Source: a virus | Length of the DNA stretch: 25,666 nucleotides | Virus record (IMG/VR): IMGVR_UViG_3300030118_001255 | Location: 1-25,666 of that record | Reading direction: 5' to 3' (one strand) | Part shown: positions 20,572 to 25,656 of the stretch, piece by piece | Layout of the letters: the number at the start of each line of letters is the position of its first letter | Position numbering within the stretch: position 1 is the first letter of the stretch | The notes under the pieces: model-generated | What the model saw: the letters and a program-made list of their open reading frames with translations, nothing else | What the model was told of the DNA's origin: nothing | Database searches by the model: none | Position numbers and translations under genes: made by a program

Positions 20572-21006
20572 TTAATCAAATATCAAGGAAAAAGTTTTAG
20601 ACCAATCAAAAGGGTATTCTGTTTTGAAGATAGGTTTGAGTTTCAGACCTTTTATTCTCAGGTCTACTGCCTGACTACCCGCATACAAATACATTGTATC
20701 TTGTGATCTAACAAGAACCCATACGGAAGCTCGGCTGTGTCTGGTAAGCCAAGCGATTTGTAATGAAGATAGTCTAACTACATTACCACTAGTAACTTTC
20801 AGCTCTACAAAATGAAATTGGTTTTTATCATCACAGATCATTAGATCAGGAATACCAAGTGTCATCCAGTTTTCTATTCTAGTTAGCAAAATGTCTTTGG
20901 GTAATCGGCCGACGGCTTTTTTAATTTCTTGAAAGAACCCGCTTTCCTTCTTCGGCTGAACTGGTGGCCTCGTGGTCAATAACTTCTTCAGCGTATCTCG
21001 GTTCAT
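20572..21006 (-). CDS. VRR-NUC-like nuclease (144 aa)
   Basis: Residues about 20-75 contain SGFFQEIKKAVGRL, IENWMTLGIPDLMICDDKNQ and FHFVELKVTSGNVVRLSSLQ. This is the E...G-I-P-D...E-x-K pattern of the VRR-NUC / PD-(D/E)XK superfamily (E28, D54, E68, K70 by my count). The spacing Gly-Ile-Pro-Asp then about 13 residues to Glu-Leu-Lys is typical. Such small phage enzymes are Holliday-junction or end-processing nucleases. Its start lies 86 nt inside terS with AAGGA 5 nt upstream, so it is coupled to the packaging gene. Confidence 0.75.
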   Translation of the reverse strand: MNRDTLKKLLTTRPPVQPKKESGFFQEIKKAVGRLPKDILLTRIENWMTLGIPDLMICDDKNQFHFVELKVTSGNVVRLSSLQIAWLTRHSRASVWVLVRSQDTMYLYAGSQAVDLRIKGLKLKPIFKTEYPFDWSKTFSLIFD

Positions 21007-21481
21007 ATGAATCCTTTATTTCTTTGAGAGCTTTCAACACTTCATCCTTGGACATACTATCAATAGTGCCATGACGGATTTCAGATTTATTAATGTAGAT
21101 ATTACCATTTGCCTGACCTCTCCTGAACTCAGCTTGTACAGCCGCTGAATATGCACCATTTTCTAGTGCAACATCTCTTATTCTTTGTAAGTCTCGTAAA
21201 TGTCTTTTGTAAGTAACACCGTACTTTTCATCCAGCTCGTCCCGATAAATCTGTATTGCCCTACAGACATGTGGGCAAATATCAGGATTAGTCATTTCGT
21301 ATGCACGAGTGTGAGCGGAAGAAGCTGGGAAGCCCGCATTGATTGCAGCTTCTCTCATGGTTATTGTTCCATCGTTGCTAACAAGTTCTTTTACAAAAAG
21401 CTCTTGTTTTCGCGATAGCTTACTATGAATATCTACTTTAGGCCTTCCCCGACCTTTTTTAATAGGCTTCAAATTATTCAT
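20921..21481 (-). CDS. terS: Putative terminase small subunit
   Basis: An AT-hook-like GRGRPK at residues 10-15 is followed by a helix-turn-helix segment, LSRKQELFVKELVSNDGTIT then MREAAINAGFPASSAHTRAY. Its order (QxxFVxEL...AAxxAGF...A..RA.E) is that of Terminase_2-type small subunits. A long helical oligomerisation part (LDEKYGVTYKRHLRDLQRIR, ENGAYSAAVQAEFRRGQANG) and an acidic tail come next. It would recognise the packaging site and load TerL. It is 6.5 kb from terL. A GTTAC iteron cluster lies 80-180 bp upstream of its start. Confidence 0.75.
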   Translation of the reverse strand: MNNLKPIKKGRGRPKVDIHSKLSRKQELFVKELVSNDGTITMREAAINAGFPASSAHTRAYEMTNPDICPHVCRAIQIYRDELDEKYGVTYKRHLRDLQRIRDVALENGAYSAAVQAEFRRGQANGNIYINKSEIRHGTIDSMSKDEVLKALKEIKDSYEPRYAEEVIDHEATSSAEEGKRVLSRN

Positions 21482-21560
21482 ATCTCTATATATACACCAG
21501 AAATTATTTTTTTACAAAAAACTTTTTGAGGCCCATTAAGGCCAAAATTGATTTAAGAAG

Positions 21561-21661
21561 GTTACATATTTAAAAACACAAGTGTAACCAATTATGTAAC
21601 CAGTAAAACTGTTGATACATAAGGGTTACAGAAGAAAGTTACATAAGTTACACCAGTTACG
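21561..21661. repeat. Cluster of seven GTTAC iterons upstream of terS
   Basis: GTTAC(A/G) occurs at 21561, 21625, 21638, 21647 and 21656. The inverse TGTAAC occurs at 21583 and 21595. The last three direct copies are spaced exactly 9 bp, and the two inverse copies 12 bp. The surroundings are AT-rich and gene-free. Such arrays are typical of sites for replication initiators, repressors or terminase small subunits. Confidence 0.7.
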
Positions 21662-21709
21662 CCTATATTTAGTAAAAAAATATTTTTTTATTTTCAGCTC
21701 TATATATAA

Positions 21710-21740
21710 AGGGGAGTAACTTTTGTCACTCCCCTTTTTG
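21710..21740. terminator. Terminator hairpin between the 155-aa gene and the iteron region
   Basis: An 11-bp stem AGGGGAGTAAC / GTCACTCCCCT (21710-21720 and 21725-21735) contains one G-T pair and a TTTT loop. The T run (TTTTTGTTTTT) is on the plus strand; on the minus strand only TTTATATAT follows. It lies 8 nt after the minus-strand stop at 21744, so it probably ends that gene, and it may also stop rightward transcripts. Confidence 0.75.
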
Positions 21741-21743
21741 TTT

Positions 21744-22211
21744 TTAAGCAGAAAGTTGTTTTAATACATCTTTCTTTGGATGAATATAATCTATAATAGC
21801 ACTAACAAGCACCCTATGTGATTTACCTCTACCCATATATTTTCCGGCTTCTTCAAAAGCTTTTTGAAGTCCGAACTTATATATTAAATCCCAGACTATA
21901 GATTCGTTTGATACAGCTTTCAAGCTTTTGACCGCTTTGCCCTGAACATAAATAGTACTTTTATGACTACTAAAATTACTTTTATGAACTCTTACAAAAT
22001 CCTGAATATAACTTATTGGAAAATTACCCTTTCCATCAAAGTTTTTACTAGAAGTGTAGTAAGACGGAGCATTTAAGCTATATGGATCACCCAAGGTATC
22101 GTAAATTTCATCTTTAGATAATTTACTCAAGAAAGTTTTTACTTTTCTTGCCATGATCTTATCAAACTTATTTGCTTTATTAATTAACTTTTGTTTTTCA
22201 CTTTTAAGCAT
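21744..22211 (-). CDS. Hypothetical basic protein (155 aa)
   Basis: The family is not recognised. It is Lys/Ser-rich and helical at the N-terminus (MLKSEKQKLINKANKFDKIM, ARKVKTFLSKLSKDEIYDTL). The middle is Tyr/Ser-rich (NAPSYYTSSKNFDGKGNFPI). The end is MGRGKSHRVLVSAIIDYIHP. The charge and size would suit DNA or RNA binding. It stands alone in its unit behind a leader of about 100 nt and a dyad copy, with TATAGGAG directly before the ATG. Confidence 0.7.
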   Translation of the reverse strand: MLKSEKQKLINKANKFDKIMARKVKTFLSKLSKDEIYDTLGDPYSLNAPSYYTSSKNFDGKGNFPISYIQDFVRVHKSNFSSHKSTIYVQGKAVKSLKAVSNESIVWDLIYKFGLQKAFEEAGKYMGRGKSHRVLVSAIIDYIHPKKDVLKQLSA

Positions 22212-22298
22212 TACGCTCTCCTATATTATGTGATTAAAAATAAGAAACTGCTTTGGCCTAAACCAAAAGTTTTTTGACACCAACAATTTCAAACAGAT

Positions 22299-22316
22299 AT
22301 GAGATTTCTCCCATAC
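22299..22316 (-). promoter_or_regulatory. Early-unit dyad (operator/promoter) of the 155-aa gene
   Basis: ATGAGATTTCTCCCATAC keeps ATG-n-GAT-TT and the C-CAT outer arm, with inner symmetry GAGA-TT-TCTC. It lies about 88 nt upstream of the start at 22211. The leader between them contains CTTTTGG / CCAAAG, able to form a small hairpin, and ATGTGATTA, a partial second copy near 22228. Confidence 0.55.
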
Positions 22317-22335
22317 TTAATAGTACCATAATGAG

Positions 22336-22357
22336 AAATTAATACAAGTATTAATTT
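22336..22357. repeat. AT-rich 10-bp inverted repeat
   Basis: AAATTAATAC / GTATTAATTT are perfect arms separated by AA. It lies between the methyltransferase-like gene and the dyad at 22299. There is no T run on the minus strand, so it is not a clear terminator. It may be a weak terminator, an mRNA 3' end stabiliser or an operator. Confidence 0.4.
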
Positions 22358-22456
22358 TATCTAATAAAAACAATGACTTATTTATTTAACAAGTTAACTA
22401 ATATTTATATTTCAAAATTATTTTTCCTGATTCGCTTACGAATGATTCGCCGGATT

Positions 22457-23176
22457 TCACTCAAAAAGGTTTCCTTGCGAGGCGTGACGCGTGGGTCGAG
22501 GATGTGGAGTTGCCACACTTTCTTCATAGTCTGTTCGTCGTTCCAGCTTGGCCCTTGTTGGTGGGATCCATTGAACTTCAGTTTTAAATTTTGGAACCCG
22601 TCTTTGAGAGCTTTCCCAGATGAACCAAGCATAGCTAGTAGCCGTTGAAGCATTTGCTGACAGACGACCTTTAATGATTGGAACTCGTTCTGTAAATTGA
22701 GCAATAATTGTTGGCGGGTTTTGTTTAAATAGTCTTTCATATCGACCTACGCTTTCTATGAATTGTGTCCGAGCAAAGATAGCCGTAGATTCTTTAGCCA
22801 AGGGTAAGGCCTTGAGTACAAATTCTTCAGCTAGATTGAACGGCGGGTTAGTAATAATAAAATCGTACTGCTCATTGACGTCCTTAGACAGAAAGTCTGC
22901 GATACGATCTTGTCCATAATCAGCTATGTCACATGACATAACTTCAGGGAAATATTCTTCGAGGACCTTGGCCATATGTCCAGCGCCGCACGCTGGTTCT
23001 AGGCAAGTGTATTTAACAAAGTCATCGTCGGGTTGTTGCGGAAAAATAAAATTTGGCTTTAGTATGTGTTCAAACAAAGCACGGGTTGCCCAAGGCGGGG
23101 TAGGAAAGTAATCAAGACTATCCTGATCCTCATGCCGTTGGGACATAACCGCGTGTGTTTTGTTTTGTTCAGACAT
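22457..23176 (-). CDS. DNA adenine methyltransferase-like protein (239 aa)
   Basis: Motif X-like YFPTPPWATRALFE is at residues 23-36. Motif I LEPACGAGHMAK is at 59-70 (AdoMet binding). The acidic loop SCDIADYG is at 81-88. The catalytic motif IV YDFIITNPPFNLAEEF is at 104-119 (NPPF 110-113). TSYAWFIWES is near 180. This is the layout of small phage N6-adenine methyltransferases without a visible recognition domain. No partner endonuclease is seen, so protection from host restriction or regulation is more likely than a restriction-modification pair. It overlaps the upstream gene by 8 nt. Confidence 0.85.
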   Translation of the reverse strand: MSEQNKTHAVMSQRHEDQDSLDYFPTPPWATRALFEHILKPNFIFPQQPDDDFVKYTCLEPACGAGHMAKVLEEYFPEVMSCDIADYGQDRIADFLSKDVNEQYDFIITNPPFNLAEEFVLKALPLAKESTAIFARTQFIESVGRYERLFKQNPPTIIAQFTERVPIIKGRLSANASTATSYAWFIWESSQRRVPKFKTEVQWIPPTRAKLERRTDYEESVATPHPRPTRHASQGNLFE

Positions 23177-23468
23177 TTACAGGCACTACCCATTCATCAC
23201 TATCAACATACCGAGCATCAGGGTATCTTGTCCTTATTTGATCTATCTCACAATCAAAACAAGTATACTCAATATCACATTGACTACATTCTTTGTTAGG
23301 CTCAATGCTGTCATCGTCAATCGGCTTGTGATTATATACCGGCTTACCATCGTCGTAATAAACGTCACATTGACTACAAGTCTCAGGAACTTCGTCGTCT
23401 GCAAGCATGGAGCTGTAGATGTAGCCACAATCGGTACAACTAAACTTACCTTCTTGCTCTCTAACCAT
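23169..23468 (-). CDS. Cys-rich zinc-ribbon-like protein (99 aa)
   Basis: I chose the ATG at 23466-23468 (MVREQEGKFSCTDCGYIYSS); the in-frame start at 23495 lies deeper in the previous gene. There are four C-x2-C pairs: CTDC at the front, CSQC with DVYYDDGKPVYNHK in the middle, CSQC again and CFDC. The first pair plus EVPETCSQC is a rubredoxin-like knuckle arrangement; the second half repeats CSQC. It would bind two metals. Its role next to a methyltransferase is unknown. Confidence 0.75.
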   Translation of the reverse strand: MVREQEGKFSCTDCGYIYSSMLADDEVPETCSQCDVYYDDGKPVYNHKPIDDDSIEPNKECSQCDIEYTCFDCEIDQIRTRYPDARYVDSDEWVVPVNV

Positions 23469-23646
23469 TTTCAATCGACTCCTTTTCCATTTCAACTAGG
23501 CCGATAGTCCTTTCTAGCTGAGTTAATTCTTCTTTCCACATCGGTTCATCAGGCTCACATTCTACTTGTTTCTTTTTTTCAACAACCATGTTGCCTAAAA
23601 ACTCAAGGGTAATATCCATATATAATTTATCATATCCTCTAGCCAT
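23461..23646 (-). CDS. Small helical acidic protein (61 aa)
   Basis: The ATG at 23644-23646 overlaps the previous stop by 8 nt with AGGGG upstream (a GTG at 23649 is an alternative). The sequence is largely one or two charged helices (ITLEFLGNMVVEKKKQVECE, then WKEELTQLERTIGLVEMEKE). It has no recognised domain and is mid-unit between the 80-aa protein and the Cys-rich protein. Confidence 0.65.
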   Translation of the reverse strand: MARGYDKLYMDITLEFLGNMVVEKKKQVECEPDEPMWKEELTQLERTIGLVEMEKESIENG

Positions 23647-23881
23647 CACTGCCCCTCATATTAAATTCATCAAATAACTTATAACAAGCCTCATCTAAAG
23701 CTTTGATATCAGATAACATAAGATCATTGATATCTCTAATTGACATAAGAGCAGTATTCACAGCCTCGTAAGCATCGTGAACCGCTTGCAGCTGTCCGAC
23801 AGTCATGGCTCCCATAGCTTTTTGTTTCTCTGCGATCTCTTTATCTCGCTTTATTTCCCATTCTTCTTTTTTATTAGTCAT
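23639..23881 (-). CDS. Small helical early protein, first of the methyltransferase unit (80 aa)
   Basis: It is a charged coiled N-terminus (MTNKKEEWEIKRDKEIAEKQ) then helices with GQLQAVHDAYEAVNTALMSI and an acidic end. It is not recognised; the composition suggests a helical bundle or dimer. It opens the 23.9-22.4 kb unit behind the structured leader at 23900-23979, with TATAGGAG before the ATG. Confidence 0.7.
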   Translation of the reverse strand: MTNKKEEWEIKRDKEIAEKQKAMGAMTVGQLQAVHDAYEAVNTALMSIRDINDLMLSDIKALDEACYKLFDEFNMRGSDG

Positions 23882-23899
23882 TTTTTTCTCCTATATAGT

Positions 23900-23979
23900 T
23901 GGTGTGGAGCGCCTTGAGGTTACGTCACTAAGATAAATGCTGAGATCTACCACAGTCCTGAACGAGCTAAACACTCCAC
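23900..23979 (-). ncRNA. tRNA-like structured leader of the methyltransferase unit
   Basis: On the minus strand the 80-nt element begins GTGGAGT and ends GCTCCAC-A-CCA. This gives a 7-bp acceptor-like stem (one G-T pair), a discriminator base and an encoded CCA. Near its 5' side TTTAGCTC and, 15 nt on, TGGTAGATC resemble a tRNA D-arm. No normal T-arm or anticodon arm can be drawn, so it is not a standard tRNA. A sigma70-like promoter predicts transcription to start at its first base, and the ribosome site follows within 10 nt. It may be a cis-regulatory RNA or a decayed tRNA. Confidence 0.45.
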
Positions 23980-23986
23980 GATTCCA

Positions 23987-24016
23987 GGTATACGATTTAT
24001 CTTATACGTTTGTCAA
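23987..24016 (-). promoter_or_regulatory. Promoter with dyad operator (methyltransferase unit)
   Basis: On the minus strand TTGACA (24016-24011), an 18-nt spacer and TATACC (23992-23987) form a sigma70-like promoter. The perfect dyad ATACGATTTATCTTAT (23990-24005, plus strand) lies between the two boxes and overlaps the -10. This is the clearest copy showing operator geometry. Confidence 0.7.
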
Positions 24017-24017
24017 T

Positions 24018-24063
24018 AAAAAAAGCTCCGAGGAAACATGGAGGACACGAAACTCGGAGCTTT
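24018..24063 (-). terminator. Intrinsic terminator with a 20-nt apical loop
   Basis: An 11-bp perfect stem AAAGCTCCGAG / CTCGGAGCTTT (24022-24032 and 24053-24063) is followed on the minus strand by seven T. The loop is unusually long and on the minus strand contains TCCTCC, the anti-Shine-Dalgarno core. It ends transcription from the 253-aa gene or from the short putative promoter at 24119-24148. Confidence 0.85.
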
Positions 24064-24118
24064 ATCACATTTTATATAGGATAAGAGCAAATGAAAAAGG
24101 TTACTCACTCTTAAATTT

Positions 24119-24148
24119 GTTATCGCATATATTTATATACGCTGTCAA
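24119..24148 (-). promoter_or_regulatory. Possible promoter for a short RNA ending at the 24018-24063 terminator
   Basis: On the minus strand TTGACA (24148-24143), an 18-nt spacer containing the near-palindrome GCGTATATAAATATATGC, and GATAAC (24124-24119) are seen. Transcription would give an RNA of about 95 nt with no open frame. The -10 is poor. Confidence 0.35.
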
Positions 24149-24150
24149 AC

Positions 24151-24912
24151 TTATTTTTTACCGATACTTCTCAAACTTTCCATAACTTTGTCTATATCAG
24201 GCTCCGTGCCGTTTGGATCATAGACACATTTGTACTTTTTCGGGCACCAGCTTTCAATTAACATTGTAAATGTTTTATTACCGCCTTGGTATATACAAGC
24301 TCTTTTGTCTGTATATTTTGATGTGATTCGCTTCTTTAAACGACAAGTTGTGTATTTTTTCTTAATAATCTTACCCTGATTTTCTAATTGTTGTTTAGTA
24401 TAAGCACGGGGCGTGAAGGTATAGCCATCCGCTTTTGCTTTTTTAACCCAGATACTAGCCACCAGTACAGCAAAACCACCGATAATAGATACGACTATCA
24501 ACCAAGTTACCGCTTCTCCTATCTGTCGTCTGAGCTGTTGCTGTTTATAAATAGTTTCTTGCCGTTGTTTTCTAATCTGCCCTTCCATTTTGAGCAAATC
24601 GTCGTAGGCCTGTGGCCCGTAAGTCATGTTAAGAAAGATTTTGAGCTCGTAGCGCTGCTCTTCCAACTTCTTCTTTGCCGCGTAAGCAGCAAGAGCTGCC
24701 TCTTCGATAGAACCGGCCTTGAACAACTTTCCGAAAAGGGGAGGATTCTTTGCTTGTTTCTCGGCATTGTCTATGTCTGAGACAGCTCCCATCCAACGTC
24801 CGACGTCTGAAGCCATTGATTCAATATCTTTAGCTGCGGCAAATCCTTGTTTGATTGCATTAAAAGCGCTATTAGCCACGCTCATAGCTGCGGTAATTGT
24901 CAACGGGTCCAT
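24151..24912 (-). CDS. Coiled-coil single-pass membrane protein (253 aa), marine phage family
   Basis: The N-terminus MDPLTITAAMSVANSAFNAI and the segment RWMGAVSDIDNAEKQAKNPP then LFGKLFKAG are, by recollection, a recurrent marine phage protein. Residues 70-130 are a charged coiled coil (AAYAAKKKLEEQRYELKIFL, GQIRKQRQETIYKQQQLRRQ). Residues about 134-156 form one membrane helix (VTWLIVVSIIGGFAVLVASI). The C-terminal 90 residues are basic with four Cys (TTCRLKK, ACIYQGG, WCPKKYKCVY), probably outside the cytoplasm and disulfide-linked. The function is unknown. The Shine-Dalgarno sequence is weak. Confidence 0.75.
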   Translation of the reverse strand: MDPLTITAAMSVANSAFNAIKQGFAAAKDIESMASDVGRWMGAVSDIDNAEKQAKNPPLFGKLFKAGSIEEAALAAYAAKKKLEEQRYELKIFLNMTYGPQAYDDLLKMEGQIRKQRQETIYKQQQLRRQIGEAVTWLIVVSIIGGFAVLVASIWVKKAKADGYTFTPRAYTKQQLENQGKIIKKKYTTCRLKKRITSKYTDKRACIYQGGNKTFTMLIESWCPKKYKCVYDPNGTEPDIDKVMESLRSIGKK

Positions 24913-24991
24913 AATTTACTGTAACACACTTTTAAAAAAAAATAAAAGTCAAGACTGTTATTATAAAAAAAGTTATTTATAGTTAGAAGTT

Positions 24992-25171
24992 ATGACCAAT
25001 CAAACATTTAGGGGTAGACCAGTGACAATATGTTGTACTTGTGGCGGAAAAAAATACGCATCGACCTGTAAATGTCACAAAATTAACCATAGACCGATAA
25101 AAAAAGGAGGAAATAAATGGATTTACCAAACAGAAGACCATGTGTCACGACTGACGTTGGAGAAGGACTAG
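24992..25171 (+). CDS. Small plus-strand zinc-knuckle-like protein (59 aa)
   Basis: It starts with an ATG at 24992 and ends at TAG 25169-25171. The sequence MTNQTFRGRPVTICCTCGGK then KYASTCKCHKINHR has C14-x2-C17 and C26-x-C28-H, a plausible zinc knuckle in a basic context. The C-terminal 18 codons overlap the next gene in another frame, and its Shine-Dalgarno sequence (AGAAG) is weak. The Cys pattern supports it. It begins the only rightward unit in the window. Confidence 0.55.
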   Translation: MTNQTFRGRPVTICCTCGGKKYASTCKCHKINHRPIKKGGNKWIYQTEDHVSRLTLEKD

Positions 25172-25329
25172 CCGTTAGTGTATCATACCACCCAGAAACT
25201 AACGAGGCGGTTGAGGTATTTGTATCTAGTAGGGGTAAAAAGGCATCTGATGGGCCCATGACAGACGCGTTATATAACTTAGGTGTTCAGGTATCGAGTA
25301 TCATACAAAATAAGGAACGAATCACTTAG
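25117..25329 (+). CDS. TSCPD-like small protein (70 aa)
   Basis: It starts MDLPNRRPCVTTDVGEGLAV and continues SVSYHPETNEAVEVFVSSRG, ending in a helix (TDALYNLGVQVSSIIQNKER). The order LP-R-R...T...strand...ETxExFv...Gly-Lys...helix is that of TSCPD-domain proteins, stand-alone relatives of a segment of class II ribonucleotide reductases. Here it could be a nucleotide-metabolism accessory, but this is inference. AAAGGAGG lies before the ATG. Its 3' end overlaps the convergent RHH gene by 8 nt. Confidence 0.65.
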   Translation: MDLPNRRPCVTTDVGEGLAVSVSYHPETNEAVEVFVSSRGKKASDGPMTDALYNLGVQVSSIIQNKERIT

Positions 25330-25519
25330 AAACTTGGTTGATTCGCTTCATATTAGCTTCAACGAACTCTTCAACTCTCTGCTGCTCTTCAGATTTATAC
25401 TGTGAATATATGTATCTGAGCTGGCCGCCTATTGTCCGGCCTTCTTTTTTAGCAGATTGCTTGATCTTTTCGTAGACATCTATCGGTACAAGAACACTTT
25501 TCCACTTGGTTGTATCCAT
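25322..25519 (-). CDS. Ribbon-helix-helix (Arc/CopG-type) regulator (65 aa)
   Basis: I chose the ATG at 25517-25519 (MDTTKWKSVLVPIDVYEKIK), with AAGGAG 5 nt upstream. Residues 6-12 form the DNA-contacting strand (WKSVLVP). Residues 13-25 are helix A (IDVYEKIKQSAKK), then Glu-Gly-Arg-Thr and helix B (IGGQLRYIYSQY), the RHH fold. The rest is a charged coiled tail. Such dimers bind short dyads, and a dyad-like ATGCGATTTTATATGAT lies in its own promoter. It is the best candidate in the window to bind the repeated dyads; this is untested. Confidence 0.75.
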   Translation of the reverse strand: MDTTKWKSVLVPIDVYEKIKQSAKKEGRTIGGQLRYIYSQYKSEEQQRVEEFVEANMKRINQVSK

Positions 25520-25543
25520 AATTATCTCCTTTTGTAGGATATT

Positions 25544-25561
25544 ATGCGATTTTATATGATA
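25544..25561 (-). promoter_or_regulatory. Diverged dyad/promoter of the RHH gene
   Basis: ATGCGATTTTATATGATA keeps the left arm ATGnGATTT of the shared dyad. On the minus strand it reads TATCATATAAAATCGCATAA, with CATAAT as a possible -10 and TTGAAA 15 nt before it. It suggests autoregulation of the RHH gene. Confidence 0.45.
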
Positions 25562-25575
25562 TTTCAAGAAAAAGC

Positions 25576-25604
25576 TTGTATATTAAGGATTTATTTTGTA
25601 AAAT
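25576..25604 (+). promoter_or_regulatory. Sigma70-like promoter of a short plus-strand transcript
   Basis: TTGTAT (25576-25581), a 17-nt spacer and TAAAAT (25599-25604) form a good sigma70-type pair. Transcription would start near 25610, just before a terminator. Confidence 0.5.
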
Positions 25605-25609
25605 TCTAG

Positions 25610-25656
25610 TTGCCAAACGCATCATGGAGGCTCAAGGTTATTCTTGAGCCTTTTTT
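25610..25656 (+). ncRNA. Possible small RNA of about 47 nt
   Basis: The promoter at 25576-25604 and the terminator at 25629-25656 enclose about 20 nt of leader with no meaningful open frame (only a 7-codon ATG frame). The unit looks like a small RNA gene, but the terminator could simply end transcripts entering from the left. Confidence 0.35.
25629..25656 (+). terminator. Intrinsic terminator at the right edge
   Basis: An 8-bp perfect stem GGCTCAAG / CTTGAGCC (25629-25636 and 25643-25650) with a 6-nt loop is followed by TTTTTTCTTTT on the plus strand. Confidence 0.88.

Noticed and set aside
21561-21661. CRISPR array
   Set aside because: Repeats are only 5-6 bp, in both orientations and at irregular spacing. 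This is an iteron-like cluster, not a CRISPR.
22405-22740. 111-codon minus-strand frame overlapping the methyltransferase gene
   Set aside because: It lies within the methyltransferase-like gene in another frame; the methyltransferase motifs are intact, so this is a shadow.
23900-23979. Canonical tRNA gene
   Set aside because: The acceptor stem, CCA and D-arm-like text are present, but no T-arm with GTTC-A loop and no paired anticodon stem can be drawn. Reported instead as a tRNA-like leader.
25626-25649. Seven-codon open frame over the right-edge terminator
   Set aside because: It overlaps the terminator stem and is too short to support.
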